Assembly: GCF_963675905.1 (NCBI RefSeq)
Contig: NZ_OY780936.1
Location: 1,745,946-1,809,945 of the forward strand
DNA length: 64,000 bases
Origin: an uncultured Bacteroides sp.
Lineage (GTDB): Bacteria; Bacteroidota; Bacteroidia; Bacteroidales; Bacteroidaceae
Direction: 5' to 3'
The notes under the pieces were generated by a model that was not told the DNA's origin, did not search any database, and was given only the letters and a program-made list of their open reading frames with translations. Each line of letters opens with the position of its first letter. The stretch's first letter is position 1. Shown in pieces: positions 27,253 to 35,457 of the stretch. Position numbers and translations under genes: made by a program.

Positions 27253-28896
27253 TTACCATTTAAATGAATCGCGATAAACCGAAGCATTACCACAATTGTC
27301 TATTACAAGTATTTCCACATCGTGCTGAATTCCTTTTTGAATTTTTCGGGAATCGAGTCTGCAACTCAAACGAGAATTCATTAATTTCAGATGAAAAAGA
27401 GCAAATTTACCATCAATCCTGCCTTTATAATACTTGATGCCTGTTTCGTTATCACGAATAGTAAAGGATACAATTCCTGCTTTCGCCCAATAGCTCTTTC
27501 CTACCGGAGCTATTCTTGGACGAATTGTGTCTATTTTAACTGTATATGTACCAAGTTCTTTTATATCCGCACAAATATATCCATTGTTATATACTCCACC
27601 TACGTATTTGTATCCATTACCTATTTTCTGAGCAATATAGTACTTTTTGGTATATTGCTTAATCATATTACGAACACCAATTTCCAATTCGCAAGGCGCA
27701 TGGAGCGGTAATGGTACATTATGCAACTGGCAATCTAAGGAAATAGCTCCCGAAACATCAAATGTTTCAAAGTTTACAGGTTCATCCTTATAAACCATTC
27801 CACTTGGAACAATTAGCTGAACGCCCGGTTTATTCAAAACATTCAGTTCATTCCACTTTAATATATACTTGCTCTTAACTGTTGATTCCAGAATATTTTG
27901 TTTCTTTCCGCGAACAGTAAATTCACAGCGAGAAGAGTTTCCAAATACATCCTTCAGAACAAACATGAACTTATAATCACGTTCTTCGTTAATTAGCACA
28001 ATTCCACGGTCCTCACCAGTATGTAAAAAACGCAATTTATTACCTGGATCACGGAAGGATTTCATATACCCTGCATATGCCCATGAATTAACCATACGGT
28101 TTTCGTATGCCGAAAAATAATCCATATTGCTACTGCAAACTTCTTTTCCATCTACAAATAGCGTTACAGAATGAACTCCGTAATGATTAGACACATTGTC
28201 CATATAATCATGAGCCCTGATTCCGGCACCAATTTCTCCCCAGGCTTCAATTACCCGATTTCCGTATGAAGGAAATGAGAAGTTTGTTTGTCGGTTATTC
28301 ACCACTCCCTTTCCCAATTGTGGAAACAACATAATACTTTCAGCTCGAGGCGGTTTGGTATCTTTAATCATACTGGCATAAAACTGCAAAGGATCAACAA
28401 AATCGCCAGATTCTGTATCAATAAGATCCATATGTAAATGTGGACCAAAAGAATATCCTTCATTACCGCTCCATCCTATCTGCTGCCCGGCCTTTACCGG
28501 AAATTCATCAGGAGGAAGGTCGATAGTTACTTCGTCCAGCTCATGTTCATACTGATATTTTTCTGTATAATTTGCCAGTAAATGCACAAAGCCAAGCATG
28601 TGACGATAAATAGAGGTATATCCATTCTTATGTCTCACATGAAGCATGTAACCCGATCCCAAAGAAACATTTATCTGGGATACGTACCCATCTGCTATGC
28701 TATAAACAGGTAATCCTGTAATCTGTTTTGTTTTAAAATCTAATCCACCATGAAAATGGTTTGCTCTCAACTCTCCGAAATTACCACTCAGAACAATAGG
28801 TATGTTAAGTGGATTTACAAATACAGCCTTTTTTGCTTCACGTGCAGAAAGTGAAAATCCACTTAACAACATCAGAGCAATTATATATCTTTTCAT
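27253..28896 (-). CDS. Secreted M23-family metallopeptidase
   Basis: About 547 residues from MKRYIIALMLLSGFSLSA, ten codons inside the longest frame, giving a clean signal peptide. The M23 (LytM) domain is at about 45-185: ANHFHGGLDFKT carries the His and Asp zinc ligands and FGPHLHMDL the third ligand, so it should be catalytically competent on peptidoglycan cross-links or glycine-containing peptides. The remaining 350 residues are beta-rich with no recognised domain. The C69 dipeptidase gene follows directly. Confidence 0.88.
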   Translation of the reverse strand: MKRYIIALMLLSGFSLSAREAKKAVFVNPLNIPIVLSGNFGELRANHFHGGLDFKTKQITGLPVYSIADGYVSQINVSLGSGYMLHVRHKNGYTSIYRHMLGFVHLLANYTEKYQYEHELDEVTIDLPPDEFPVKAGQQIGWSGNEGYSFGPHLHMDLIDTESGDFVDPLQFYASMIKDTKPPRAESIMLFPQLGKGVVNNRQTNFSFPSYGNRVIEAWGEIGAGIRAHDYMDNVSNHYGVHSVTLFVDGKEVCSSNMDYFSAYENRMVNSWAYAGYMKSFRDPGNKLRFLHTGEDRGIVLINEERDYKFMFVLKDVFGNSSRCEFTVRGKKQNILESTVKSKYILKWNELNVLNKPGVQLIVPSGMVYKDEPVNFETFDVSGAISLDCQLHNVPLPLHAPCELEIGVRNMIKQYTKKYYIAQKIGNGYKYVGGVYNNGYICADIKELGTYTVKIDTIRPRIAPVGKSYWAKAGIVSFTIRDNETGIKYYKGRIDGKFALFHLKLMNSRLSCRLDSRKIQKGIQHDVEILVIDNCGNASVYRDSFKW

Positions 28897-29037
28897 TAAA
28901 ACTAATACTATTTTCAAGAGATGCAAACTTACGGATTTTTATTCAAAGCACACAATCATTATAAATATTAATCGCTAATAAACAACATAATTGATACTTT
29001 AAACGTTATTATTTCATAATGCAAATAACTAAATATT

Positions 29038-29895
29038 ATGAAGGTCGCAATTACAGGAAGTACGGGATTTATAGGAAAGCATCTTAGTGGCTTTCTAATG
29101 AATAAAGGTGTAGAAGTACATGCAGTGAAAAGAGAACATTATCTTCCTGATAATAAATCGAAGTTAATATCTCTTTTAAACGGTTGTGATGCGGTTATTA
29201 ATCTGGCAGGGGCTTCAATTAATAGTCGTTGGACTAAAGAAAACAAACAAAAAATAAGAGATAGCAGAATAAAAACTACCAGATATTTAGTACAAGTAAT
29301 CAATGAATTAGCAACTAAACCCGAAGTGCTTATTTCTGCATCTGCTGTTGGAATATATCCTGATAAAGAGATATGGAGCGAAAGAGACGGAAATTATGAT
29401 AATGGCTTCTTAGCCGGCGTTTGTAAAGACTGGGAAGCTGAAGCCAAAAAGGTATCTCCGGATGTACGTTTAGTTATTCCCCGACTCGGTGTTGTTCTAA
29501 GTAAAGACGGAGGAGCATTTCCTAAAATGTATTTACCATTTCGTTTGTTTATAGGAGGAAGAATAGCATCTGGAAATCAGGGCTTCTCCTGGATACACAT
29601 AGACGATTTAATGAATATATTCTGGACTATAATAAGCACAAAAAAAATAAAAGGTATTATCCATTGCACTGCTCCTCAGATGTGCGACAATCTTATATTT
29701 ACCTATTCATTAGCAAAGATTGCGCATAAACCGGCATGCTTCCGCATACCATCTGTTGTCTTTAAAATTATGTATGGCGAAGGTGCATCGATTCTCACGA
29801 AAGGGCAAAAAGTATTTCCTTATAAGTTATTGAATTATGGGTATTCATTTCAGTATCCGGAAATAAATAAGGCACTCAAAAATCTGTGTAACTAA
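29038..29895 (+). CDS. TIGR01777 epimerase-like protein (YfcH/SDR39U1 type)
   Basis: A 285-residue atypical short-chain dehydrogenase. It has the NAD(P)-binding GSTGFIGKHL at residues 7-16, AVINLAGASINSRWT, SASAVGIYPD and the DUF1731-type C-terminus (ILTKGQKVFPYKLLNYGYSFQYP), the layout of the TIGR01777 family. Its true substrate is unknown in all bacteria I recall. The gene stands alone and ends before a bidirectional terminator. Confidence 0.9.
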   Translation: MKVAITGSTGFIGKHLSGFLMNKGVEVHAVKREHYLPDNKSKLISLLNGCDAVINLAGASINSRWTKENKQKIRDSRIKTTRYLVQVINELATKPEVLISASAVGIYPDKEIWSERDGNYDNGFLAGVCKDWEAEAKKVSPDVRLVIPRLGVVLSKDGGAFPKMYLPFRLFIGGRIASGNQGFSWIHIDDLMNIFWTIISTKKIKGIIHCTAPQMCDNLIFTYSLAKIAHKPACFRIPSVVFKIMYGEGASILTKGQKVFPYKLLNYGYSFQYPEINKALKNLCN

Positions 29896-29982
29896 TTTAT
29901 TTCATTATCAGATTCTATTCTTTAACTTTTAGAACAAAAAGATAATTAAAAAAAGGACTAATAGATATTAGATAATAATAGT

Positions 29983-30036
29983 AAAAGAAAATCTCCTGCA
30001 CAGAACTAATTAGTACTGAACAGGAGATTTTCTTTT
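29983..30036. terminator. Bidirectional terminator between the epimerase-like gene and amtB
   Basis: A 16-bp perfect stem (AAAAGAAAATCTCCTG and complement) around a 22-base loop, with A/T tracts in the outer arms that become T-runs on either strand. It separates convergent genes. Confidence 0.85.
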
Positions 30037-30101
30037 GTACAAAGCCCTTCAGCCTTTTGTACCGCGATTTATTAATTTATCACGAATAAATAACAAGATA
30101 C

Positions 30102-31451
30102 TTATTTATCTTCACTCTTTTCCACGTCTAAGTATTCTGCTAATTCTCTTTCACCAAAACGAATTCCATACGATTCATCATGCTGACTGATGTCCAGTCC
30201 AATGTGTTCGCTTTTAACAGATACACGCATTGGTATCATTCTATCTGTAATCCAGTAAAGTGCATAAGTTACCACAAATGTGTAAACACATACAATAACT
30301 ACAGCCAAAAGATGTATCAGAAAAACATGAATGTTCCCGGCAACTAAGCCGTTAACAAAAACACCGGTAAGAATAGTACCTGTAATACCTCCTACACCGT
30401 GAGTAGGAAATACATCTAAAGCATCATCTACTGAATTATAATTTTTCCAATGCACAGCCACATTACAAACAATAGTTGTGATTAAAGCAATAAACATACT
30501 TTGACCTACAGTTACATAACCTGCAGAAGGGGTGATGGCAACCATACCAACTACAGCTCCAATAGCAGCTCCCATTGCAGAAGGTTTACGTCCGCGAAGA
30601 CTATCAAAGAACACCCAGGCAAGCATTGCTGTTGCCGAAGCGGTATTTGTATTTAAGAAGGCTTTAACAGCAATGCCATTTGCAGCAAGTGAAGATCCGG
30701 CATTGAAACCAAACCATCCTAACCAAAGCATTGAAGCACCTAATATAACAAGTGCTATATTAGCAGGAGCCCTGTCTCCTCCCCTGTCACAACGTCTGCC
30801 TAAAAACAAAGCACCGGCTAAAGCTGCAACTCCCGAGGAGGCATGAACAACGATACCTCCTGCAAAATCAACAACCCCAAGCTGGCGTAAAAAACCATCA
30901 GGATGCCATGTCCAATGGGCCAACGGGCAATATACAAAAATGCAGAATAAAATCATAAATACCATATACGCAGAGAAACGTACGCGTTCTGCAAATGATC
31001 CGGTAATCAAGGAAGGAGTTATTATAGCAAACTTCATTTGAAACAAAGCATATAATGCCAAAGGAATTGTAGGACTTAAAAGTGCATTTGTCTTTGCCCC
31101 TACTCCATTAAACATGAAAAATGTAGCCGGATTACCGACAAGACTTCCTATATCATCACCAAAAGCAAGGCTAAATCCAAAAACGACCCAAAGAACACTG
31201 ATTACCCCCATAGCAATGAAGCTTTGAAGAATTGTGGAAATCACATTCTTCTGACGCACCATACCGCCGTAAAAGAACGATAATCCGGGAGTCATCATTA
31301 ATACAAAAATTGTTGCAGTAAGAATCCATGTTACGTCCGTGTAGTTTACTTTCGCGTCGGGCTCCCATATTCCAGCAGTTTCAGGAGTAAAGACTCCTAT
31401 AACACAAAAGATGACCAGAATCGTCATCATAATAATCCATCTTTTTTTCAT
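30102..31451 (-). CDS. amtB: Ammonium transporter AmtB
   Basis: A 449-residue Amt/Mep/Rh channel with about 11 membrane helices plus an N-terminal hydrophobic segment that may act as a signal. Family marks include GLSFFYGGMVRQKNV, GSFAERVRFSAYM, the periplasmic HWTWHPDG, the signature DFAGGIVVHASSGVAALAGA and HGVGGITGTILTGVF. It admits ammonium. The minus-strand upstream DNA has TAACTTTG (31563-31570) with TTTG 18 bases further up, a good Bacteroides promoter with a leader of about 105 bases. No glnB-type gene is next to it. Alanine dehydrogenase is divergent. Confidence 0.95.
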   Translation of the reverse strand: MKKRWIIMMTILVIFCVIGVFTPETAGIWEPDAKVNYTDVTWILTATIFVLMMTPGLSFFYGGMVRQKNVISTILQSFIAMGVISVLWVVFGFSLAFGDDIGSLVGNPATFFMFNGVGAKTNALLSPTIPLALYALFQMKFAIITPSLITGSFAERVRFSAYMVFMILFCIFVYCPLAHWTWHPDGFLRQLGVVDFAGGIVVHASSGVAALAGALFLGRRCDRGGDRAPANIALVILGASMLWLGWFGFNAGSSLAANGIAVKAFLNTNTASATAMLAWVFFDSLRGRKPSAMGAAIGAVVGMVAITPSAGYVTVGQSMFIALITTIVCNVAVHWKNYNSVDDALDVFPTHGVGGITGTILTGVFVNGLVAGNIHVFLIHLLAVVIVCVYTFVVTYALYWITDRMIPMRVSVKSEHIGLDISQHDESYGIRFGERELAEYLDVEKSEDK

Positions 31452-31727
31452 TTCTTCTTATTTAGCTATTAAGCAATCAACTAAAGAATTAATCATTTCC
31501 GCTATAAAAATTACATTTAGAAACAATTAAATACAAAAATAACCCATTTTATTTTCTGGGCGCAAAGTTACTAAACATTTTGTAAGTACAAACAAATGCA
31601 ATCAATCTTTTTGATAGATAAAAACTAAAAATATCAAAAATAAAATTTGAATAAAAAAGGGGAAATAATAACACTTTATCAAAAAATAACGTATCTTTCG
31701 TCATGTTTAACCCAAAAATCTATCATT

Positions 31728-32834
31728 ATGATAATCGGAATTCCAAAAGAGATCAAAAACAATGAGAACAGGGTCTCACTCACACCAGGGGGCGCAAAAG
31801 AACTAATTAAAAGAGGCCACCCCGTATACGTGCAACACAATGCAGGAATTAATAGCGGCTTTGATGACGAAGCTTATATAGTAGCTGGAGCAAACATTCT
31901 ATCCACTATAGAAAAAGTTTATGAAATAGCAGAGATGATTGTTAAAGTAAAAGAGCCTATTGAATCTGAATATAAATTAATTAAACCTAATCAGGTAGTA
32001 TTTACTTATTTTCATTTTGCATCGGAAAAAGAACTCACTTATGCGATGATTGACAGCAAAGCAGTCTGTATTGCATACGAAACAGTAGAAAAGGAAGACA
32101 GATCTTTACCGTTACTAATCCCTATGTCGGAAGTTGCTGGTAGGATGGCCATTCAGGAGGGTGCGAGATTTCTTGAAAGACCACAAGGCGGCAAAGGCTT
32201 ACTGATAAGCGGCGTTCCGGGAGTAAAGCCAGCAAAGGTTTTGGTTCTTGGAGGTGGAGTTGTGGGTAGTAATGCAGCATTCCTTGCTGCCGGCATGGGA
32301 GCCGACGTAGTTATTGCCGATATATCACTTCCACGTTTGCGCTATCTGAGTGAAATTATGCCTCCTAATGTAAAAACACTCTATTCTTCCGCACATAATA
32401 TTGAAGAGGAACTTCCTACAACCGATCTGGTTATAGGTGCAGTATTGATACCTGGAGCAAAAGCTCCTCACTTAATAACCCGTGAAATGCTAAAATATCT
32501 GAGAAAAGGTAGTTTAATGGTGGATGTTGCAATTGACCAGGGCGGATGTTTTGAAACTTCTCACCCAACTACACATACAGATCCTCAATATATTGTAGAC
32601 GGTATTGCTCACTATTGTGTAGCCAACATTCCGGGTGCAGTTCCTTATACTTCAACACTTGCTCTAACAAATGCAACTTTCCCTTACGTATTAGCTTTAG
32701 CAAATAAAGGATGGGAACAGGCTTGCAAAGAAGACAAGAGTCTGGCTAAAGGATTGAATATTGTAAAAGGTAAAGTAACTTATCCGGCAGTAGCCGAAAC
32801 CTTTGGTTTAAAATACGATCCTATTGAATTATAA
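31728..32834 (+). CDS. ald: Alanine dehydrogenase
   Basis: A 368-residue enzyme of the AlaDH/PNT family interconverting L-alanine and pyruvate plus ammonia with NAD. The start at MIIGIPKEIKNNENRVSLTP is the family's own; the longer frame upstream adds 27 codons with no homology. Catalytic and binding parts seen: VYVQHNAGINSGFDDEAY, YFHFASEKELTYAM, the Rossmann motif VLGGGVVGSNAAFLAAGMGA and VDVAIDQGGC. It is divergent from amtB, which fits nitrogen assimilation, and has a terminator about 100 bases after its stop. Confidence 0.93.
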   Translation: MIIGIPKEIKNNENRVSLTPGGAKELIKRGHPVYVQHNAGINSGFDDEAYIVAGANILSTIEKVYEIAEMIVKVKEPIESEYKLIKPNQVVFTYFHFASEKELTYAMIDSKAVCIAYETVEKEDRSLPLLIPMSEVAGRMAIQEGARFLERPQGGKGLLISGVPGVKPAKVLVLGGGVVGSNAAFLAAGMGADVVIADISLPRLRYLSEIMPPNVKTLYSSAHNIEEELPTTDLVIGAVLIPGAKAPHLITREMLKYLRKGSLMVDVAIDQGGCFETSHPTTHTDPQYIVDGIAHYCVANIPGAVPYTSTLALTNATFPYVLALANKGWEQACKEDKSLAKGLNIVKGKVTYPAVAETFGLKYDPIEL

Positions 32835-32931
32835 AAGAACTTATAGACAAATCAAAAGTAAAATAAAGTTTCTGAGAATTGAATATTTTAAAACGGTCTT
32901 AGATAGAGATCCAAAGAAAAAATAATAAAAT

Positions 32932-32966
32932 GGGGTTGTTCAAGCTTGGACAACCCCTGTTTTTTT
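32932..32966 (+). terminator. Terminator of the alanine dehydrogenase gene
   Basis: GGGGTTGTTC pairs with GGACAACCCC (one G-T wobble) around AAGCTT, followed by seven T. Confidence 0.85.
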
Positions 32967-33120
32967 ATGTTATTATTGGGTATAATTTCAAAGAAGCATT
33001 GGAACTTAAAGAACTTCCCAAATCTGTCTTTTTATACTATTATCAGGTACAAAGTACGGATGCTCTATCTTCTTTGGGCGACAATTAACTGATTATTTAT
33101 GCTATTATTGGGTACAAAGC
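32965..33120. repeat. Three degenerate direct repeats, about 66 bp apart
   Basis: TTATGTTATTATTGGGTA, TTATACTATTATCAGGTA and TTATGCTATTATTGGGTA start at 32965, 33032 and 33097. The last two are followed by CAAAG and the first by TAAT. The DNA between copies is unrelated and non-coding. Function unknown. Confidence 0.5.
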
Positions 33121-33248
33121 TTTACTATATCACTAATAATCAAAGATAAAACACTTTTTAACACAGATTTCCTCTAAAATGTATAAAAACATAAGGAAGT
33201 TTTCTGACAATACGTTTTACTTTTTGAGTTAATCAGTTGATTATAAGC

Positions 33249-33306
33249 TGCGGAAAAATTAGTTTCACCCCCTATAATAACAAAAAAGAGCACCTATTTT
33301 TCCGCA
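33249..33306. repeat. 11-bp inverted repeat in the accessory gap
   Basis: TGCGGAAAAAT at the left and ATTTTTCCGCA at the right are exact complements, 36 bases apart. They lie in the 577-bp gene-free gap between ald and the macro-domain gene; the loop contains nothing recognisable. Confidence 0.45.
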
Positions 33307-33318
33307 AACTTTGAAAAC

Positions 33319-33357
33319 ATTAGTTCGTTATAAAGTTAAACAAATTTATAACGGACT
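33319..33357. repeat. Direct repeat copy that also forms a hairpin, end of the macro-domain cassette
   Basis: ATTAGTTCGTTATAAAGT at 33319-33336 is repeated exactly at 34124-34141, on the other side of the two-gene cassette. Here it also pairs with TTTATAACGGACT (33345-33357) in a 13-bp stem with one G-T wobble and a 10-base loop, which could double as a weak terminator for the minus-strand macro gene. Confidence 0.6.
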
Positions 33358-33411
33358 ATTAATATCAGACTTACACCGGGAATAATGAATCTCAGTTATT
33401 AAGAAGCTACA

Positions 33412-33870
33412 TCAAACATCGCCATCAAAATCTTCAACCACAAAAAGATTGATATCATTGTATTTTGATGCAATATCTTCAATTATCAATTTAACTTCCA
33501 ACCAATCTAACCCTCCTAAGCCTGCTCCAATTTTGGGAAGAGCAATCTGCTTGATATTATATTCACATGCAATATCAAGCATTTTTGTTAGAGAAGTTCT
33601 AATCGCATTTTCATCAGCCTTTGTTTTCCAAGAGTATTGGGTTGCTAAATTAAATACAAATCCTTCATTAAATTGATAAAGAAATACGTCCCCTAATTGA
33701 AAATCCCCTGAAGCACATAGATTTTTATACTGAGTATACATAAGCGGGAACCTCTTTCTGAATTGTAATGCAATTCCTTTTCCCATAGCTCCAGCACAAT
33801 TACATCCATGCGCAAAATTATTGACGTTATCTATTTTAAAGATGTTTCCTCGTTTAATATATATTATCAT
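33412..33870 (-). CDS. Macro-domain protein
   Basis: About 152 residues from MIIYIKRGNIFKIDNV; the longer frame adds 21 codons that overlap the upstream gene and look non-coding. It is a single macro domain: VNNFAHGCNCAGAMGKGIA is the ADP-ribose-binding loop with the conserved Asn and Gly residues, and LPKIGAGLGGLDWLEV the second loop. Such domains bind or remove ADP-ribose, or hydrolyse ADP-ribose-1''-phosphate. The preceding 87-codon gene overlaps its start by 17 bases, so the two form a coupled pair. This pair lies between 18-bp direct repeats, suggesting acquisition. Confidence 0.82.
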   Translation of the reverse strand: MIIYIKRGNIFKIDNVNNFAHGCNCAGAMGKGIALQFRKRFPLMYTQYKNLCASGDFQLGDVFLYQFNEGFVFNLATQYSWKTKADENAIRTSLTKMLDIACEYNIKQIALPKIGAGLGGLDWLEVKLIIEDIASKYNDINLFVVEDFDGDV

Positions 33871-34117
33871 CTTCTTTTCTATTATTCCATACATTATCAA
33901 ACTCCATCTCATCAATAAAATCGCGCTCTTCAAGATCCAGAGTTTCTAACGATTGATCACATAATCCCGAATCCTTATAAAAAGGATTAGATTCGGATAA
34001 ATACCGCTTTTCATTTGGATATACTTCAAGTTGTCTTACGCCAACATTATTCTTGAAATGTATATAAAAAACAATATTTTCTTCGTCCCACTTCTTTTTA
34101 ATAAAAATATCATCCAT
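33854..34117 (-). CDS. Small acidic protein of unknown function, possibly DUF6881-like
   Basis: An 87-residue acidic protein (many Asp and Glu) starting MDDIFIKKKWDEENIVFYIHF and containing VGVRQLEVYPNEKRYLS and FIDEMEFDNVWNN. The order Lys-x2-Trp, an aromatic strand, Arg-x-x-Glu-Val and a C-terminal Glu-Phe-Asp resembles DUF6881-type proteins, but I hold this loosely. There is no signal peptide. It overlaps the macro-domain gene downstream and probably acts with it; a toxin-antitoxin or immunity role is possible but not supported by any visible catalytic motif. Confidence 0.5.
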   Translation of the reverse strand: MDDIFIKKKWDEENIVFYIHFKNNVGVRQLEVYPNEKRYLSESNPFYKDSGLCDQSLETLDLEERDFIDEMEFDNVWNNRKEDDNIY

Positions 34118-34123
34118 AATACC

Positions 34124-34141
34124 ATTAGTTCGTTATAAAGT
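34124..34141. repeat. Second boundary copy of the cassette repeat
   Basis: ATTAGTTCGTTATAAAGT, an exact 18-base match to 33319-33336, in the same orientation, immediately upstream of the small acidic gene (seven bases before its start). Confidence 0.7.
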
Positions 34142-34290
34142 CGGTTAACTTAATAATACTTTATGCAACAATAGCGGCAAACTCAATTAGTTGAAAAACC
34201 TTTCATTCAAGTGATTGTTCAGTCTTATACAGGACAGCACAATAATTCTTTGAAACAAGAAAGCATTTTGCATCATGGTTTTATTCACCA

Positions 34291-34374
34291 CTTATCCATT
34301 ATAAAGTTGGCAAGGCTTACATTCATATGCTTTTAACTAAAGTGAAAACATCGTGCTTATCCATTATAAAGTTG
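34291..34374. repeat. Two 19-bp direct repeats at the 3' end of the oxidoreductase gene
   Basis: CTTATCCATTATAAAGTTG occurs at 34291-34309 and 34356-34374. The second copy includes the last codons and stop codon of the minus-strand FMN oxidoreductase gene. Both share the core TTATAAAGT with the two cassette-boundary repeats further left. Confidence 0.7.
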
Positions 34375-35311
34375 AAAAGGCAGATACAACCTGTTTGCAG
34401 GAATTAAATTCATCAATCACCTCTTTTACGACTTCAGCAACAGGTTTCAGTTCATGAATAAGTGAAGCAACCTGACCGATTTCCAGTTCGCCTTCGTCCA
34501 GATTTCCTTCAAAGATTCCTTTTTTTGCACGACCTTTACCTAACAATTCACGCATCTCTTCCACTGATGCACCACGAGCTTCAGCTTCTTCTACTTCGGA
34601 AAAGAACTTTCCTTTAACTAATCGCACCGGAGCTAGTTTCTTCAATAGAAGTTTGGTATCGCCTTCATTGAGAGACAAACACAATTCTTTAAAATTATCG
34701 TGCGCGGAACTTTCTTTTGTCAAAGCAAAACGAGTTCCCATCTGAACACCTTCGGCACCTAATGCCATTACTGCAAGCATTCCTGCACCAGTAGCTATAC
34801 CACCTGCTGAAATTAATGGCAGCGAGGTTGCTTTCCTCACCGATGGAATAAGACAAAAAGTGGTTGTTTCTTCTCTACCATTATGCCCGCCAGCTTCAAA
34901 ACCTTCGGCTACAATTGCATCAACACCTGCAGCTTCGCACTTTTCGGCAAACTTGGCACTAGAGACTACATGTGCTACCTTAATACCATTTTGTTTCAGA
35001 TAAGATGTCCAGGCCTTGGGGTTTCCGGCTGAAGTAAATACAATCTTCACCTTCTCTTCAACCACAATCTTCATAATTTCTTCTATCTGAGGATACATCA
35101 GAGGGATATTTACTCCAAACGGTTTATCTGTCGCCTCAGTACATTTCCTGATATGTTCACGAAGAACTTCAGGATGCATGGAGCCGGCTCCTATCAATCC
35201 TAATCCACCGGCATTACTTACGGCAGAAACCAGTCGCCATCCACTGCACCACACCATTCCTCCCTGAACAATAGGGTATTTTATTCCAAAAAGGTCACAT
35301 ATTCTATTCAT
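34364..35311 (-). CDS. Nitronate monooxygenase / FabK-like FMN oxidoreductase
   Basis: A 315-residue TIM-barrel flavoprotein. It starts MNRICDLFGIKYPIVQGGM, with the FMN-binding parts GGLGLIGAG, PFGVNIP, AEGFEAGGHNGR (His in the active-site loop) and the phosphate-binding SAGGIATG and GAEGVQMGTRFA. The fold is shared by nitronate monooxygenases and FabK enoyl-ACP reductases; sequence alone does not settle which reaction is catalysed. It is preceded by a terminator, so it has its own transcript, and its 3' end carries a repeat shared with the accessory region. Confidence 0.85.
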   Translation of the reverse strand: MNRICDLFGIKYPIVQGGMVWCSGWRLVSAVSNAGGLGLIGAGSMHPEVLREHIRKCTEATDKPFGVNIPLMYPQIEEIMKIVVEEKVKIVFTSAGNPKAWTSYLKQNGIKVAHVVSSAKFAEKCEAAGVDAIVAEGFEAGGHNGREETTTFCLIPSVRKATSLPLISAGGIATGAGMLAVMALGAEGVQMGTRFALTKESSAHDNFKELCLSLNEGDTKLLLKKLAPVRLVKGKFFSEVEEAEARGASVEEMRELLGKGRAKKGIFEGNLDEGELEIGQVASLIHELKPVAEVVKEVIDEFNSCKQVVSAFSTL

Positions 35312-35376
35312 AAATCATTTATTTACCTTCAAAGATATTATAAAGTTTTGATGAATAATCCTGGAAAGAAAAGAAA

Positions 35377-35419
35377 ATGCACACACGGCTTACTATATAT
35401 ATAGAAGCCATGCGTGCAT
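35377..35419 (-). terminator. Terminator of the ECF sigma operon
   Basis: On the minus strand a 15-bp stem with two mismatches around an AT-rich loop is followed by TTTTCTTTTCTTT. It lies just after the 326-residue gene that ends the ECF operon. Confidence 0.75.
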
Positions 35420-35457
35420 CACTCTGATTAAAGAAACGACTCTAAATAAACACCACT

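Noticed and set aside
33412-34117. Small acidic and macro genes as a DarT-DarG toxin-antitoxin pair
   Set aside because: DarT (DUF4433) is about 200 residues with an ADP-ribosyltransferase motif; the 87-residue partner has neither the size nor the motif.
33319-34141. Macro cassette as an integron gene cassette with attC sites
   Set aside because: The boundary repeats lack the RYYYAAC/GTTRRRY boxes, and only one copy forms a hairpin; no integron integrase is in the window.
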